From contig NZ_CP119988.1 of NCBI RefSeq assembly GCF_029338515.1, positions 3,782,001 to 3,846,000 of the forward strand: 64,000 bases of DNA. The letters are read 5' to 3'. The notes under the pieces are model-generated. The model was not told the origin of the DNA, did not search any database, and was given only the letters and a program-made list of their open reading frames with translations. Shown piece by piece: positions 53,829-62,588 of this stretch. Each line of letters opens with the position of its first letter. Position 1 is the first letter of the stretch. A program made the translations under genes and the position numbers. Source of the stretch: Haloglomus litoreum. GTDB lineage: Archaea; Halobacteriota; Halobacteria; Halobacteriales; Haloarculaceae.

Positions 53829-54593
53829 CTACTCGTCGCCCTGCACCTTCGTCTGCCCGACGTGCCGGTTCCACTCGGTCAGCCCCTCCGCCAGCGCGTA
53901 CGTGATGGCGTCCCGGACGGGGAGGATGCCCCGGTCGTCCGGCTCGACACCCCCGTAGACGGCGCTCAGAAGCTCGTAGTCGTCCGGTTCGTCGAGCGCG
54001 AGGCGCACGTCGCGCCGGTCGCAGGGGAGCGGCCAGTCGTACACGTCGTCCCAGCGGACGGGCTCGCGCTCGAACGCGTCGGGGTGTTCGAGGTAGTACT
54101 GCGTGACGTGCTCGCGCTGGTGTGGCTCGTCGGAGGCCGCCTCCACGCGGTCGAACGATGCCATCGACATCGCCTCGACCACGAGGCCCTGCGGGAAGGT
54201 CCGGTCGATGGTGTTGCCGGCGTAGTCCGCACCCGCGCGGACCGCCTCGGCACACGCGTTCACGACGGCCGGGGCCACGAGCGGATCGTCGCCGGTCGCG
54301 CGGACCACCACGTCGGCGTCGGCGTCACGCGCCGCGGCGTGCATCCGGCCCAGCACGTCGTCCTCCGGGCCGCGGTGGACCGCGGCGCCCGCGCGCTCGG
54401 CATAGCGCGCGACGATGTCGTCACGACCGGCGGTGGAGGTGGCGACGACGACCTCGTCGACGGCCTCGGCGGCCCGCAGGCGGCGCACGTCGTGGGTGAG
54501 GACGTGCTCGCCCGCGAGCGGGAGCATCACCTTCCCCGGGAGCCGGGTCGACCCCATCCGGGCCTGCACGACCGCCACGACGCGTTCGCTCAT
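53829..54593 (-). CDS. SpsF-like cytidylyltransferase (glycan precursor enzyme)
   Basis: 254 residues, nucleotidyltransferase fold. The N-terminal VVAVVQARMGSTRLPGKVMLPLAG is the nucleotide-binding motif; VVVRATGDDPLVAP carries the metal-binding Asp pair, and YAGNTIDRTFPQGLVVEA is family-specific. SpsF/NeuA-type enzymes activate sugars as CMP derivatives for surface polysaccharides. The sugar here is unknown; no other glycan genes lie nearby. Cytoplasmic. ATG 54593 begins MSERVVAVVQ. Confidence 0.88.
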   Translation of the reverse strand: MSERVVAVVQARMGSTRLPGKVMLPLAGEHVLTHDVRRLRAAEAVDEVVVATSTAGRDDIVARYAERAGAAVHRGPEDDVLGRMHAAARDADADVVVRATGDDPLVAPAVVNACAEAVRAGADYAGNTIDRTFPQGLVVEAMSMASFDRVEAASDEPHQREHVTQYYLEHPDAFEREPVRWDDVYDWPLPCDRRDVRLALDEPDDYELLSAVYGGVEPDDRGILPVRDAITYALAEGLTEWNRHVGQTKVQGDE

Positions 54594-54645
54594 GGGTGGT
54601 AGTGGGTGGACGTGGCCCAAAAGAGGTCGGTGTCGGGCGCCGCGG

Positions 54646-55278
54646 TCAGGCCGTCTCGCGCTCGCCCTCGCTCTCGTCCTCCTCCTCCTCGGTGTCGCCG
54701 CGCTCGGCCGCCCGGCGCGCCCGCTCGCGGGCCAGTTCGCGGTCGATGGGATCCTCGCCGCCGAGTCCGGAGATGGACTCGACGGTGAGGACGTTCCCGC
54801 CGCCGGGGTCGACGACCAGCACCTCCTCCCCCACCTCGATGGCGCCGTCGACAGAGCGGGCCTGGAAGTAGGGGTTGAAGCCGCCGCCCTCGTCGAGCTT
54901 CACCTCGCCCCCGTCGCGGGTGACGCGCTCGGTGACGCGCGCGGTCTTGCCCCGCAACGACCCCGAGTCGGAGGTCCGGCCGCCGTCTGCCTCCCCGTAG
55001 ATGCCGAGGTTCCGATAGGCGTACAGCGAGACGGCGCCGGCCACCAGGACGACCGCCGCGAGGAACAGCGGCGTCAGGGGGCCGAACACGCCGCCGAGCA
55101 GCGTCCCGATGAGGCCGGCCGTCAGCAGGGCGACCCCGACGACGATGAAGTGCGCGCCCGGCGCCAGCGCCTCCAGCACGACGAGACCGGCACCCGCGAG
55201 TAGCAGTATCAGCGAGAGCGAGAGCCCGAAGAGTTCGAACCCCCCCTGGAGGGGTACAACCGCGAGGGCGTCGAGCAT
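54646..55278 (-). CDS. NfeD-family membrane protein
   Basis: 210 residues: three or four helices in residues 20-105, then a soluble OB-fold domain (about 118-175, GKTARVTERVTRDGGEVKLDE...VLVVDPGGGNVLTVESISGLG), then an acidic, Arg/Glu-rich tail. This is the short NfeD arrangement. NfeD proteins work with SPFH/slipin proteins in membrane domains; no slipin gene is in the window. ATG 55278 removes an Arg-rich upstream extension. Confidence 0.9.
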   Translation of the reverse strand: MLDALAVVPLQGGFELFGLSLSLILLLAGAGLVVLEALAPGAHFIVVGVALLTAGLIGTLLGGVFGPLTPLFLAAVVLVAGAVSLYAYRNLGIYGEADGGRTSDSGSLRGKTARVTERVTRDGGEVKLDEGGGFNPYFQARSVDGAIEVGEEVLVVDPGGGNVLTVESISGLGGEDPIDRELARERARRAAERGDTEEEEDESEGERETA

Positions 55279-55347
55279 ACCGGGACTACGACGCGCCACG
55301 GAATAACGGTTGGCCCGCAGCCACGGCCGACGGAGCGGTCGCCGGCC

Positions 55348-55653
55348 TCAGAGGCCGACGAGTTGCGCGAGCACGACCACCGTGAGCACGACGCCGAGCA
55401 GCACGAACAGCGCGCCCTCCAGCGTCGGCGTCTCCGGTTCGACGGGCCCGAGGTCGGCGCCCGGCGACGCGCCCGCCACGTTCCCGCCACCCTGCTCGTA
55501 CTCGATCCCGTCCACGTCCTGGACCGTCGACTCGACGGTCTCGGGGTCGTAGCGGCTCCCGTCGGCAGTCGTCCTGTCGTGTTCGGGGGCCGCCGCCGGT
55601 TGCTCGTGCCCGGCGTCGGGTCCCCGGTCGCGCGAGTCGTCCGTCTCGTCCAT
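55348..55653 (-). CDS. acidic tail-anchored protein, unknown function
   Basis: 101 residues: residues 1-78 are hydrophilic and acidic with low complexity; one C-terminal helix (LEGALFVLLGVVLTVVVLAQLVGL) anchors it. No family recognised. The orientation is the same as the nfeD and nadE genes, with gaps of 69 and 77 bp, so cotranscription is possible. Confidence 0.72.
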   Translation of the reverse strand: MDETDDSRDRGPDAGHEQPAAAPEHDRTTADGSRYDPETVESTVQDVDGIEYEQGGGNVAGASPGADLGPVEPETPTLEGALFVLLGVVLTVVVLAQLVGL

Positions 55654-55730
55654 ACCGGATGGACGGTCCGGACGCCCAAAGGGCTACCGTCGAGTGGCGC
55701 CGGCGCGGTCGAGGCGGGCCGAGGCCTGCC

Positions 55731-56558
55731 TCACAGCGGCTCCGGCGCCGGCGGCATGTGGCGCTTGTGTTCGCTGCCGGCGACGAGGTCCGTGACGCGG
55801 TCGATGGCCGACTCGGGCACGTCGAGGGTGCGCATCGTCGCGGACTTCGAGAACGGCCCGTCGACGTGGAGCGCGAGGATGGCGTCGAGTTCGTCGTAGC
55901 CCAGGCCCATCTCCTCCTCGTCGGTCTGGCCCACCCACATCTCCGCGCTCGGGGGCTTCTCGACGAACTCGTCGGGGACGCCGACGTGGCTCGCCAGCTG
56001 CCGGACCTGGCACTTGTAGAGGTTGCCGATGGGGTTGCAGTCGACGGCCTGGTCGCCGTACTTCGTGAAGTAGCCCGTCATCGCCTCCGAGCGGTTGCCC
56101 GTCCCGAGCACTACCCGGGACTCGGCGTTAGCGACGAAGTAGTTCAGCACCGCCCGCGTCCGCACCCGGACGTTGCCGAGTGCCATCCGGTCGTCCGCGG
56201 CGTGGTCGGGCGCGGCGTCGACGAAGGCGTCGACGATGGGCTCGATGTCGATGACATCGTACTCGATGTCGAGCATCTCGGCGACGCGCTCGGCGTCGGT
56301 CATGTTCGTCTCCGTGTTCACGTCGCTCGGAAGGACCAGCCCGTGGAGCCCGTCCTCGCCGAGCGCCTCGACCGCGAGGTGGGCCGTCAGCGTCGAGTCG
56401 ATGCCGCCCGACAGGCCGAGTACCGCGCCCTCGGCCCCCGCATCGTCGACCACGCCCTCGATGAACGACGTGAGGTGCTCGCGCCGCGCCTCGAGTTCCG
56501 CCTCCGAGAGCAGCAGGTCGACGTTCGTCCCCTCCAGAAGCGCCGTGGGTTCTGTCAT
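55731..56558 (-). CDS. nadE: NAD synthetase, ammonia-dependent
   Basis: 275 residues. Makes NAD from deamido-NAD, ammonia and ATP. The P-loop LSGGIDSTLTA (about 48) is the ATP-pyrophosphatase motif. GTGNRSEAMTGYFTKYGDQAVDCNPIGNLYK holds substrate-binding residues, and KPPSAEMWVGQTDEEEMGLGYDELD is the NadE-specific loop. There is no glutaminase domain, so it uses free ammonia. ATG 56558 is preferred to a GTG one codon earlier. Confidence 0.96.
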   Translation of the reverse strand: MTEPTALLEGTNVDLLLSEAELEARREHLTSFIEGVVDDAGAEGAVLGLSGGIDSTLTAHLAVEALGEDGLHGLVLPSDVNTETNMTDAERVAEMLDIEYDVIDIEPIVDAFVDAAPDHAADDRMALGNVRVRTRAVLNYFVANAESRVVLGTGNRSEAMTGYFTKYGDQAVDCNPIGNLYKCQVRQLASHVGVPDEFVEKPPSAEMWVGQTDEEEMGLGYDELDAILALHVDGPFSKSATMRTLDVPESAIDRVTDLVAGSEHKRHMPPAPEPL

Positions 56559-56687
56559 CACCGGAACGTAGGCCGCGAGCGACTAATAGCTCGTGACCGG
56601 CCGCCGGAACTGGACGCTCGTCGGGTCGTGTGGAGCCGCGGAAGCGCTACGTTCAAGTTGGCGACCGAGCAAGCAGTTCACGGGAGC

Positions 56688-56758
56688 GCGCCGTTGGTCC
56701 AGTGGTAGGACATTAGCTTCCCAAGCTAATAGCCCGGGTTCAATTCCCGGACGGCGCA
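56688..56758 (+). tRNA. tRNA-Gly (anticodon CCC)
   Basis: 71 nt. Acceptor stem GCGCCGT/ACGGCGC, D-arm GGTCC..GGTAGGAC, anticodon arm TTAGC-TTCCCAA-GCTAA with anticodon CCC, T-arm CCCGGG-TTCAATT-CCCGG. Discriminator A; CCA is not encoded. No intron. Decodes GGG glycine codons. It stands between nadE (opposite strand) and the DICT gene. Confidence 0.95.
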
Positions 56759-56844
56759 TCTTCCTTCCCGTCGTCGGCCGGTGAACGTGGTCCCCAGATA
56801 CTTGACGAGGGCGGCCATACCCATCGACACCCCTTGATCCGTCC

Positions 56845-57618
56845 ATGAACGACCCGCAGCCGTCCTCTCTCTCCGAGTTCATCGACGAGGTCCCCGAGAC
56901 GGAGACATCGCTGATCGTGCTGAACCGGACGGGACCGGAACCGCTCGTGGGGTTACTGCGGGACGCCTTCGGAACGCAGGAGGTGAGCGTCTCGGACCGC
57001 CAGCTGCCCGAGGGCGGGAAGGACCTGGTGTTGCTCGTCCGCGAGGGGAGGGTCGTCGCGACAAGTCACATGGAGCGGCTGCAGAACAGCTTCCTGCTCA
57101 TCAACGCCGACCGCTACCGGACCGGGACACACGGGCTCCAGGAGGCCAACATGCCGGACGTGCTGATCGGTCTCGACGAGATCGAGTTCGAGGTCCGTGG
57201 CTTCCCGGCCTCGAACAAGGAGAAACTGCTGCTGGTGCTCATCTCGCGGTTCATCGAGGGGCGGGCGCTCCGGGCGGAGACGGGCCGGTTCGACGTCTCG
57301 TTCCAGCGGTTCTCCCGTCTCGACGACGAATACGGCACCCGCAAGGTCTACCGCTGGCTCGGCGACTCCGGCGTCGACACCCACGTCTACGGTGTCCGTG
57401 ACGAGCCCATCGACGAGGACCTGGCCGTGACCCCGCACGCCGGGACGCACGAGGAGTACCGCCACTCGTGGTTCGTCGTCTTCCGCCCACCGGCGGACGA
57501 GGACGGCCACGTCGCCCTCGTCGCGCTGGAGACCGGCGACAACGTCTGGCGGGCGATGTGGACGTACGACCCCGACCGGGTGGCCCGGATCGGCGCGTAC
57601 GTCCAGCGGAACTTCTGA
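56845..57618 (+). CDS. DICT sensory domain protein
   Basis: 257 residues consisting of a DICT domain almost throughout: LSEFIDEVPETETSLIVLNRTG, then SFLLINADRYRTGTHGL, LLLVLISRFIEGRALRA and YGTRKVYRWLGDSGVDTHVYGV, ending ALETGDNVWRAMWTYDPDRVARIGAYV. DICT domains are sensory modules associated with two-component systems and diguanylate cyclases. Here no output domain is fused, so it may act through a protein partner. Soluble, cytoplasmic. Confidence 0.88.
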   Translation: MNDPQPSSLSEFIDEVPETETSLIVLNRTGPEPLVGLLRDAFGTQEVSVSDRQLPEGGKDLVLLVREGRVVATSHMERLQNSFLLINADRYRTGTHGLQEANMPDVLIGLDEIEFEVRGFPASNKEKLLLVLISRFIEGRALRAETGRFDVSFQRFSRLDDEYGTRKVYRWLGDSGVDTHVYGVRDEPIDEDLAVTPHAGTHEEYRHSWFVVFRPPADEDGHVALVALETGDNVWRAMWTYDPDRVARIGAYVQRNF

Positions 57619-57639
57619 GGCCACCGCGTCCGCAACGAC

Positions 57640-58050
57640 CTACAGCGCCTCGACCTCGCGGGTCCGCTCGCTCTCGTGCTCACCGGTGTTCAGCGTCCCA
57701 GCGGGCTCGAACAGGAGAACGTGCGCCTCGTCGCCGTCCGGGCCGACACCCGTCTCCTCGGGGACGACGGGTCGGTGTTCGACACCCGCCGGGACGACGT
57801 GCAGTTCGTTCGCCTCGAGGTGAACCGTCGGGGCGTCACGGCGCTCGATGTCGAGCGCGCCCGCGACGACGAGGAACAGCTCGTCGGCGTCGGCGTGGCG
57901 GTGCCACTCGAAGGCGCCCCGTAGCTTCGCGAGCTTGACGTGCTGGCCGTTGAGTTCGGCCGCCAGGCGCGGCGCCCAGTGCTCGTCGATGCGGTCGAAG
58001 GCGTCGGCGAGCGAGACGGTCGTGCCGTCATCGGGAGCAGCATCCGACAT
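57640..58050 (-). CDS. cupin-fold protein
   Basis: 136 residues, one cupin barrel: FEWHRHADADELFLVVAGALDIE carries the first metal motif (His-x-His...Glu) and ELHVVPAGVEHRPVV the second (His). Such single cupins are mannose-6-phosphate isomerase-like or small-molecule enzymes. Metal binding is likely; the substrate is unknown. ATG 58050 follows an unrelated upstream frame. Cytoplasmic. Confidence 0.87.
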   Translation of the reverse strand: MSDAAPDDGTTVSLADAFDRIDEHWAPRLAAELNGQHVKLAKLRGAFEWHRHADADELFLVVAGALDIERRDAPTVHLEANELHVVPAGVEHRPVVPEETGVGPDGDEAHVLLFEPAGTLNTGEHESERTREVEAL

Positions 58051-58142
58051 GCGCGGGGCTGGGGCTGGCGGGCCAAGGAAGGTTACGGGGGCCGGTTCTG
58101 CAGGACGGAGACCGGAGCCCCCCGTTTCGGGTCGAACGTGGC

Positions 58143-58970
58143 TCAGCTCGACCCGGCGACACGTCGGCGGAACGTCTCCGATACGCCCGCACCGCGCGAG
58201 AACTCGGCGACCGCGACGAAGGCGACGGCCCAGACGAGAACCGCGACGCCCCCCGTCATGCCCACGCTGCTGGCCTGGGCGGGGAAGGCGACCGACATCG
58301 CGCCGAAGTACGCCGCGACGAGGGCGGCCTGCCACGCGGCGAGGCGCCACCCCGCGAGACCCATCCCGGCGGCCAGCGCGAGGGCGACCGGGGCCACGCC
58401 GGCCCCGGCCATCATCAGGTAGTGGCCGCTGAGGGCGTGCGAGTCGGCGCTCACCTGCAGGACGAGCTGGTTCCCGACGTACGCCAGCAGCGGGACCGCG
58501 GCGACGACGGCCAGCGCCAGGAGCGCCGGGCTGAACGAGTCACCGCGCCGGAGCACACCCCGCCCGGCGGGGTGGGTGAGGATGGCGACGCCCGTCACCA
58601 CGAAGAACGGGACGACCTCCTCCGGGCGGCCCGCGCCGAACCCGAGGGTTGCGAGCGTGATGACCGTCATCACGACGAGGCTCCCCCAGAGCGACGCGAC
58701 CCGCTCGTGGGGGCGATAGACCTGCACGAACAGGCCCACGAGGACGGTCGCGATGACGAGCGCGATGCCCATGATGTGCAGGCGGTGGATGCCGAGTTCG
58801 GCGCCCACGCCCGCGGTCCAGCCGAGCACGAGCAGCGGCAGGAGTTCCGTGAGGAACGCCAGCGTCATCGCGGCGGCGGCGACGATGGCGAGGTAGAACA
58901 GTACGAAGCGGGCCTTGCCGAGGGTGGAGCGCTCGCCGAACGAGACGCTCGCGGTGGACGATTCTGCCAT
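58143..58970 (-). CDS. polytopic membrane protein, unknown function
   Basis: 275 residues, about eight predicted helices. Histidines occur near helix ends (GIHRLHIMGIALVI and SGHYLMMAG), which could bind a cofactor such as heme or metal, though no family is recognised. The C-terminus is cytoplasmic and basic (FRRRVAGSS). A TTAA-containing AT-rich element (59002-59009) lies about 33-40 nt upstream on the minus strand. Neighbours give no functional hint. Confidence 0.75.
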   Translation of the reverse strand: MAESSTASVSFGERSTLGKARFVLFYLAIVAAAAMTLAFLTELLPLLVLGWTAGVGAELGIHRLHIMGIALVIATVLVGLFVQVYRPHERVASLWGSLVVMTVITLATLGFGAGRPEEVVPFFVVTGVAILTHPAGRGVLRRGDSFSPALLALAVVAAVPLLAYVGNQLVLQVSADSHALSGHYLMMAGAGVAPVALALAAGMGLAGWRLAAWQAALVAAYFGAMSVAFPAQASSVGMTGGVAVLVWAVAFVAVAEFSRGAGVSETFRRRVAGSS

Positions 58971-59101
58971 GATTCCACATACCCTAACGGCGTGCTAGAG
59001 CTTAACGTATCACTTCCCTGAGGTAACTCGATTACCTGCCACCGACAGGGGTGGGCCCCCACCGTGCCGACTTCCAGCGCGTTCCGGCTCGAACGGGCCC
59101 G

Positions 59102-59839
59102 TCAGCCGTCGAAACAGCGGTCCCACGCCCGCGTGTCGTGGATGTCGAGCAGTTCCTGAGTGCCGTCGTGGTCGTAGCGGAGCGGCCGGCGCCACCACGG
59201 GCCCTTCCCGGAGTCCGCGGACAGCTCCGTGACGAGGCGGTTGGCCTCGCTCCCCGCCTCCCGGGAGGAGAGCGGGACAGCCGCGTCGTACAGTGTCGAG
59301 CCCCAGGCGTCGCCCTGCACCAGCACCCGCGCGTCGAACGTCTCGCGCTTGACGTGGGCGTTGTTGGCGAACGCGTCGCGCGTGGGGTCGCCCGCCGCCT
59401 CGAACTCGTCGGGACCCAGCGGGTCACGTGCCAGCCGGAAATGGCCGACGAGGAAGGCGCCCCACCGCGGCGGTTGCCAGTCCGGGCGCCCCTCCTCGGG
59501 GGTGTCGAGCGTCGCGTAGAAGAACAGGAAGTCGCCGGCCGCCAGCTCCGAGATGGGCCCGGCCTTCGCGCCGTACGGGTCGCCGTAGGTGTACCCCTCG
59601 CAGTACGGGTAGCCGTCGAACTCGGGGTCGAGGTGGACCGGCACGTCGGCCACGGCGCTCACGTCCACGTCGAGGTCGAGGGCGTCGTCCAGGTCGCCGT
59701 AGGTCGGGACGTGGGCGTCCTCGCGCGTGGACTCGGATTCTGGAATCGGCACGAAGTCGAACTGGCCGTACGCGTCGACGGGCGCCCGGAAGCCCGGTTC
59801 GTTCGTGTTCGCGCCGACGTTGATGGCGAGGCCGCGCAT
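59102..59839 (-). CDS. Nmad3-like protein, unknown function
   Basis: 245 residues. The start MRGLAINVGANTNEPGFRAP followed by FDFVPIPE, and the later segments YPYCEGYTYGDPYGAKAGPISELAAGDFLFFYATLD and GAFLVGHFRLA, remind me of the nucleotide-modification-associated domain 3 (Nmad3) family, a predicted relative of DNA/RNA modification systems. This is recollection, not a search. The protein is soluble and acidic. ATG 59839 begins the match. No phage or modification genes surround it. Confidence 0.6.
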   Translation of the reverse strand: MRGLAINVGANTNEPGFRAPVDAYGQFDFVPIPESESTREDAHVPTYGDLDDALDLDVDVSAVADVPVHLDPEFDGYPYCEGYTYGDPYGAKAGPISELAAGDFLFFYATLDTPEEGRPDWQPPRWGAFLVGHFRLARDPLGPDEFEAAGDPTRDAFANNAHVKRETFDARVLVQGDAWGSTLYDAAVPLSSREAGSEANRLVTELSADSGKGPWWRRPLRYDHDGTQELLDIHDTRAWDRCFDG

Positions 59840-59963
59840 TCTCTGGTGTTCGGTTCGGTCGGTCGCGTACATCAAGCCGCCGGAGGATGGATCACGGTAT
59901 GGACGACCCCACGGCTGGCGGAGCGAAGCGCGAGAACCGTGAGAACCAGCCAGCGAACCGCGT

Positions 59964-61559
59964 TCAGGCGTCCTCCAGCACGATGGTCCGGAGGATGTCA
60001 CCGTACGCCGGGCGGGTGACGAGCACACCGAGCAGCACACCGACGATGGTGACGATGGCGAAGCCCTGCAGGTCACCCAGCGACAGCACCGCCAGCGGCG
60101 ACATCGCGATGATCGTCGTCGCCGCCGCTGCGCCGATGACCCAGAACGCCTTGCGGAACCGCGACTCGAACACCCGCGAGGTGTTGACCTCACCCGACTG
60201 GAGGATCTCGTCCGCGATGATGATGAGGTCGTCCACCCCCGTCCCGATGACCGCGATGAACCCCGCGATGTGCGACAGGTCCAGCGCCAGCCCGACGGCC
60301 GACGCGAAGCCCATCAGCAGGAACACCTCCGCGCCCGCCGTCAGCACCATCGGCGCCGCCACACCGGGCTCACGGTAGCGGATGAAGACGACGCCCGCGA
60401 CCGCGAGGACGGCGATGATGGCGGTGATGAGGGAGAACAGCTTGAACTCGTTGGCCAGCGACGGCTCCAGGAAGTAGGTCGTCCCCTCGCCCTGGATGTC
60501 GAGCGTCGTCGGCAGCGCACCCGCCTGCAGGTCGATGGCCAGCTGCTGGGCCTCGCTGAAGTTGTTCGCCGTGATGACGAACGTCGGGTCGCGCACGAAG
60601 TCGCCCGAGCGGATGGTCCGGGCGAGGCCGGGGCTCATCGATGCCCCGTAGACGACCTCGCCGTCACGGACCGTGTACAGACAGTAGCCGGGGAAGGTGT
60701 CCGGGTCGGCCCCGGAACTGGGCTGGTAGCCGCAGTTGCTGATCCCCTCGTCGGTGAAGCCGAACGTCTGCATCGCGTTCGAGAAGTTCCGTGCGGGCTC
60801 GTCCCGCAGCGCGACCGGAACCTGTGCGGGCTGGCCCTCGCTGGCGGGCTGGGCCTGGAAGTTGCTGGTCGAGAAGTCCTCCTGCGTCAGGAGCGAGACG
60901 TCGCGGTAGACGGTCCGGGTGCCGTTGCCGCTCTGGTTCTGGCGCTGCTGGGGGAAGTGCGCGACCAGCTCCACCCGACCCCGCGAGGTGATCAGCTCCA
61001 GCACCTCCGACCGGTTCGCGTTCGGCACCTCCACGAGCACGAACGTCTCGCCCGTCGGCGTGGTCGTCGTCGAAACCGTCCCGCCCGAGAGCCCGACGTT
61101 GTTGATCTTGCTCGACAGCACGTTCACCGCCGTCTGCCGGGTCTCCTGGGTCACACCATCGCGGATGTCGTCCGTCGAGACCTCGACCCCGGCCGCGTTC
61201 AGCGCCGCCGCGAACTCCTGCCGGGTCACGCCGCCGTTGTCCTCGTTGGCGAACACCTCCACGGTGTCCTGCCCGTTCCGGACATCCCGGACGTTGACGT
61301 CCGTCCGCGAGACGTTCAGCTGGTTCGACAGGGTCGCGGCCAGTTCACGCGACTCGCCGTCGGGGACGTCCACCTCGGCGGTCATCCCGACCAGCGGCGC
61401 CCGCACACGGGTCCCACCCGAGAGTTCGAGCCCGTACTGGAGGTTCGTCGGGCCGTCCGTGTCGGCGCCCCCGAGCGGGACGAACACCGCGACCGTGCTC
61501 ACGAGCAGCAGGACGATCAGCAGGAAGATCCGCCAGTTCTCGCGGGGGTCGATGTTCAT
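59964..61559 (-). CDS. secD: protein-export membrane protein SecD
   Basis: 531 residues. With SecF it uses the proton or sodium gradient to help finish protein translocation through SecYEG. One N-terminal helix (about 10-30), a large extracytoplasmic P1 domain beginning LQYGLELSGGTRVRAPL (about 45), and five C-terminal helices. The helix-4 motif reads GTGVDDLIIIADE (GxGVDD/AD), typical of archaeal SecD. ATG 61559 overlaps the secF stop as ATGA, so the pair is translationally coupled. Confidence 0.95.
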   Translation of the reverse strand: MNIDPRENWRIFLLIVLLLVSTVAVFVPLGGADTDGPTNLQYGLELSGGTRVRAPLVGMTAEVDVPDGESRELAATLSNQLNVSRTDVNVRDVRNGQDTVEVFANEDNGGVTRQEFAAALNAAGVEVSTDDIRDGVTQETRQTAVNVLSSKINNVGLSGGTVSTTTTPTGETFVLVEVPNANRSEVLELITSRGRVELVAHFPQQRQNQSGNGTRTVYRDVSLLTQEDFSTSNFQAQPASEGQPAQVPVALRDEPARNFSNAMQTFGFTDEGISNCGYQPSSGADPDTFPGYCLYTVRDGEVVYGASMSPGLARTIRSGDFVRDPTFVITANNFSEAQQLAIDLQAGALPTTLDIQGEGTTYFLEPSLANEFKLFSLITAIIAVLAVAGVVFIRYREPGVAAPMVLTAGAEVFLLMGFASAVGLALDLSHIAGFIAVIGTGVDDLIIIADEILQSGEVNTSRVFESRFRKAFWVIGAAAATTIIAMSPLAVLSLGDLQGFAIVTIVGVLLGVLVTRPAYGDILRTIVLEDA

Positions 61560-62449
61560 TTCGCCACCCCCTCGTACTTGTAGTAGCGCAGCAGCGTGAC
61601 GTTGAGCATGTAGGTGTTCATCAGGTCGGCCGTCAGCCCGAAGACGAGCACCGTCCCCACCGCCGGCAGCAGCGGGATGCCGAACAGGAAGGCGGTGATG
61701 GACATCACGGTCATCGCGGCGATGGAGGTGAGCGTCATCGTCACCCCGGTCCGCATCGCCCGGTAGGTCGATTCGTAGAAGCCACCCGACCGCCGGAGGA
61801 CGTGGTTGTTCAACAGCAGGTCGGAGTCGACGGAGTACCCGATGAGCATCAGCAGCGCCGCGACGGTCCCCAGCGTCAGCTCCATCCCGAAGAGGTTCAT
61901 CAGCGCGACCGGGATGACGATGTCGGAGAAGGCCGACGCGACGACGGCGACGGAGGGAACGAACGTGCGGAACAGCGCGAACACCAGCACCGCCATGCCG
62001 CCGAAGGCGATGCCCACGCCGAGGAGGGCCTGGGTCTGGCTCTGGGCCCCGAACGAGGCCGACCGACCCTGTATCGAGTTCACGTCGTAGCCGGCCCCTT
62101 CGGCCGCGTTCTGGATGCCGTCGGTGTTCGTCGACTGGAACGTGACGATGAAGGAGTTCTCCTGCGAGCGGATCGGCTGTACCGACTCCACGTCGTAGCC
62201 CGCGGACCCGAACGTCGACTCGATCTGGGCAGTCGTATCGCCCGTCGTGACCTGGAGCTCGGTCCCGCCGGTGAACGCCAGTCCCGGGCGGACCGGCGCC
62301 CCGGTCAGCGCGAAGAACGCGCCGATGACGGCGAGGGCGAGAATCAGCACGACCAGCGGGATGGCGATGAGCTGCCGGTTCGTGTACCGCTCGTAGTCCA
62401 CGTCGGGGAGGTCGAACGGGAGCTTCCCGGTCGCGTCGGCCTCAGCCAC
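61556..62449 (-). CDS. secF: protein-export membrane protein SecF
   Basis: 297 residues, six helices. P1-like signature GLAFTGGTELQVTTGD (about 57), and the membrane motif LIGYSVDSDLLLNNHVLRR (about 205), which carries the coupling Asp residues of the SecF family. Acts in complex with SecD. The gene is promoter-proximal and overlaps secD by 4 bp. Length and motifs are normal. Confidence 0.95.
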   Translation of the reverse strand: MAEADATGKLPFDLPDVDYERYTNRQLIAIPLVVLILALAVIGAFFALTGAPVRPGLAFTGGTELQVTTGDTTAQIESTFGSAGYDVESVQPIRSQENSFIVTFQSTNTDGIQNAAEGAGYDVNSIQGRSASFGAQSQTQALLGVGIAFGGMAVLVFALFRTFVPSVAVVASAFSDIVIPVALMNLFGMELTLGTVAALLMLIGYSVDSDLLLNNHVLRRSGGFYESTYRAMRTGVTMTLTSIAAMTVMSITAFLFGIPLLPAVGTVLVFGLTADLMNTYMLNVTLLRYYKYEGVAK

Positions 62450-62557
62450 CGACGCTCACCCCCACGTGCGCGGAATCTACCATGGCCACGGGTCGGAAAC
62501 GGCGGCGAATAAGCCTTCTCACTTCGCCCCTGACGGGGTCGATCCCCATCCCCATGG

Positions 62558-62566
62558 TCTATATCC
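62558..62566 (+). promoter_or_regulatory. TATA box of the first HAD gene
   Basis: TCTATATCC is 23-31 nt before ATG 62589, within a divergent intergenic region shared with secF. Confidence 0.55.
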
Positions 62567-62588
62567 GCCGAGCCCCATCCCACAGGCG

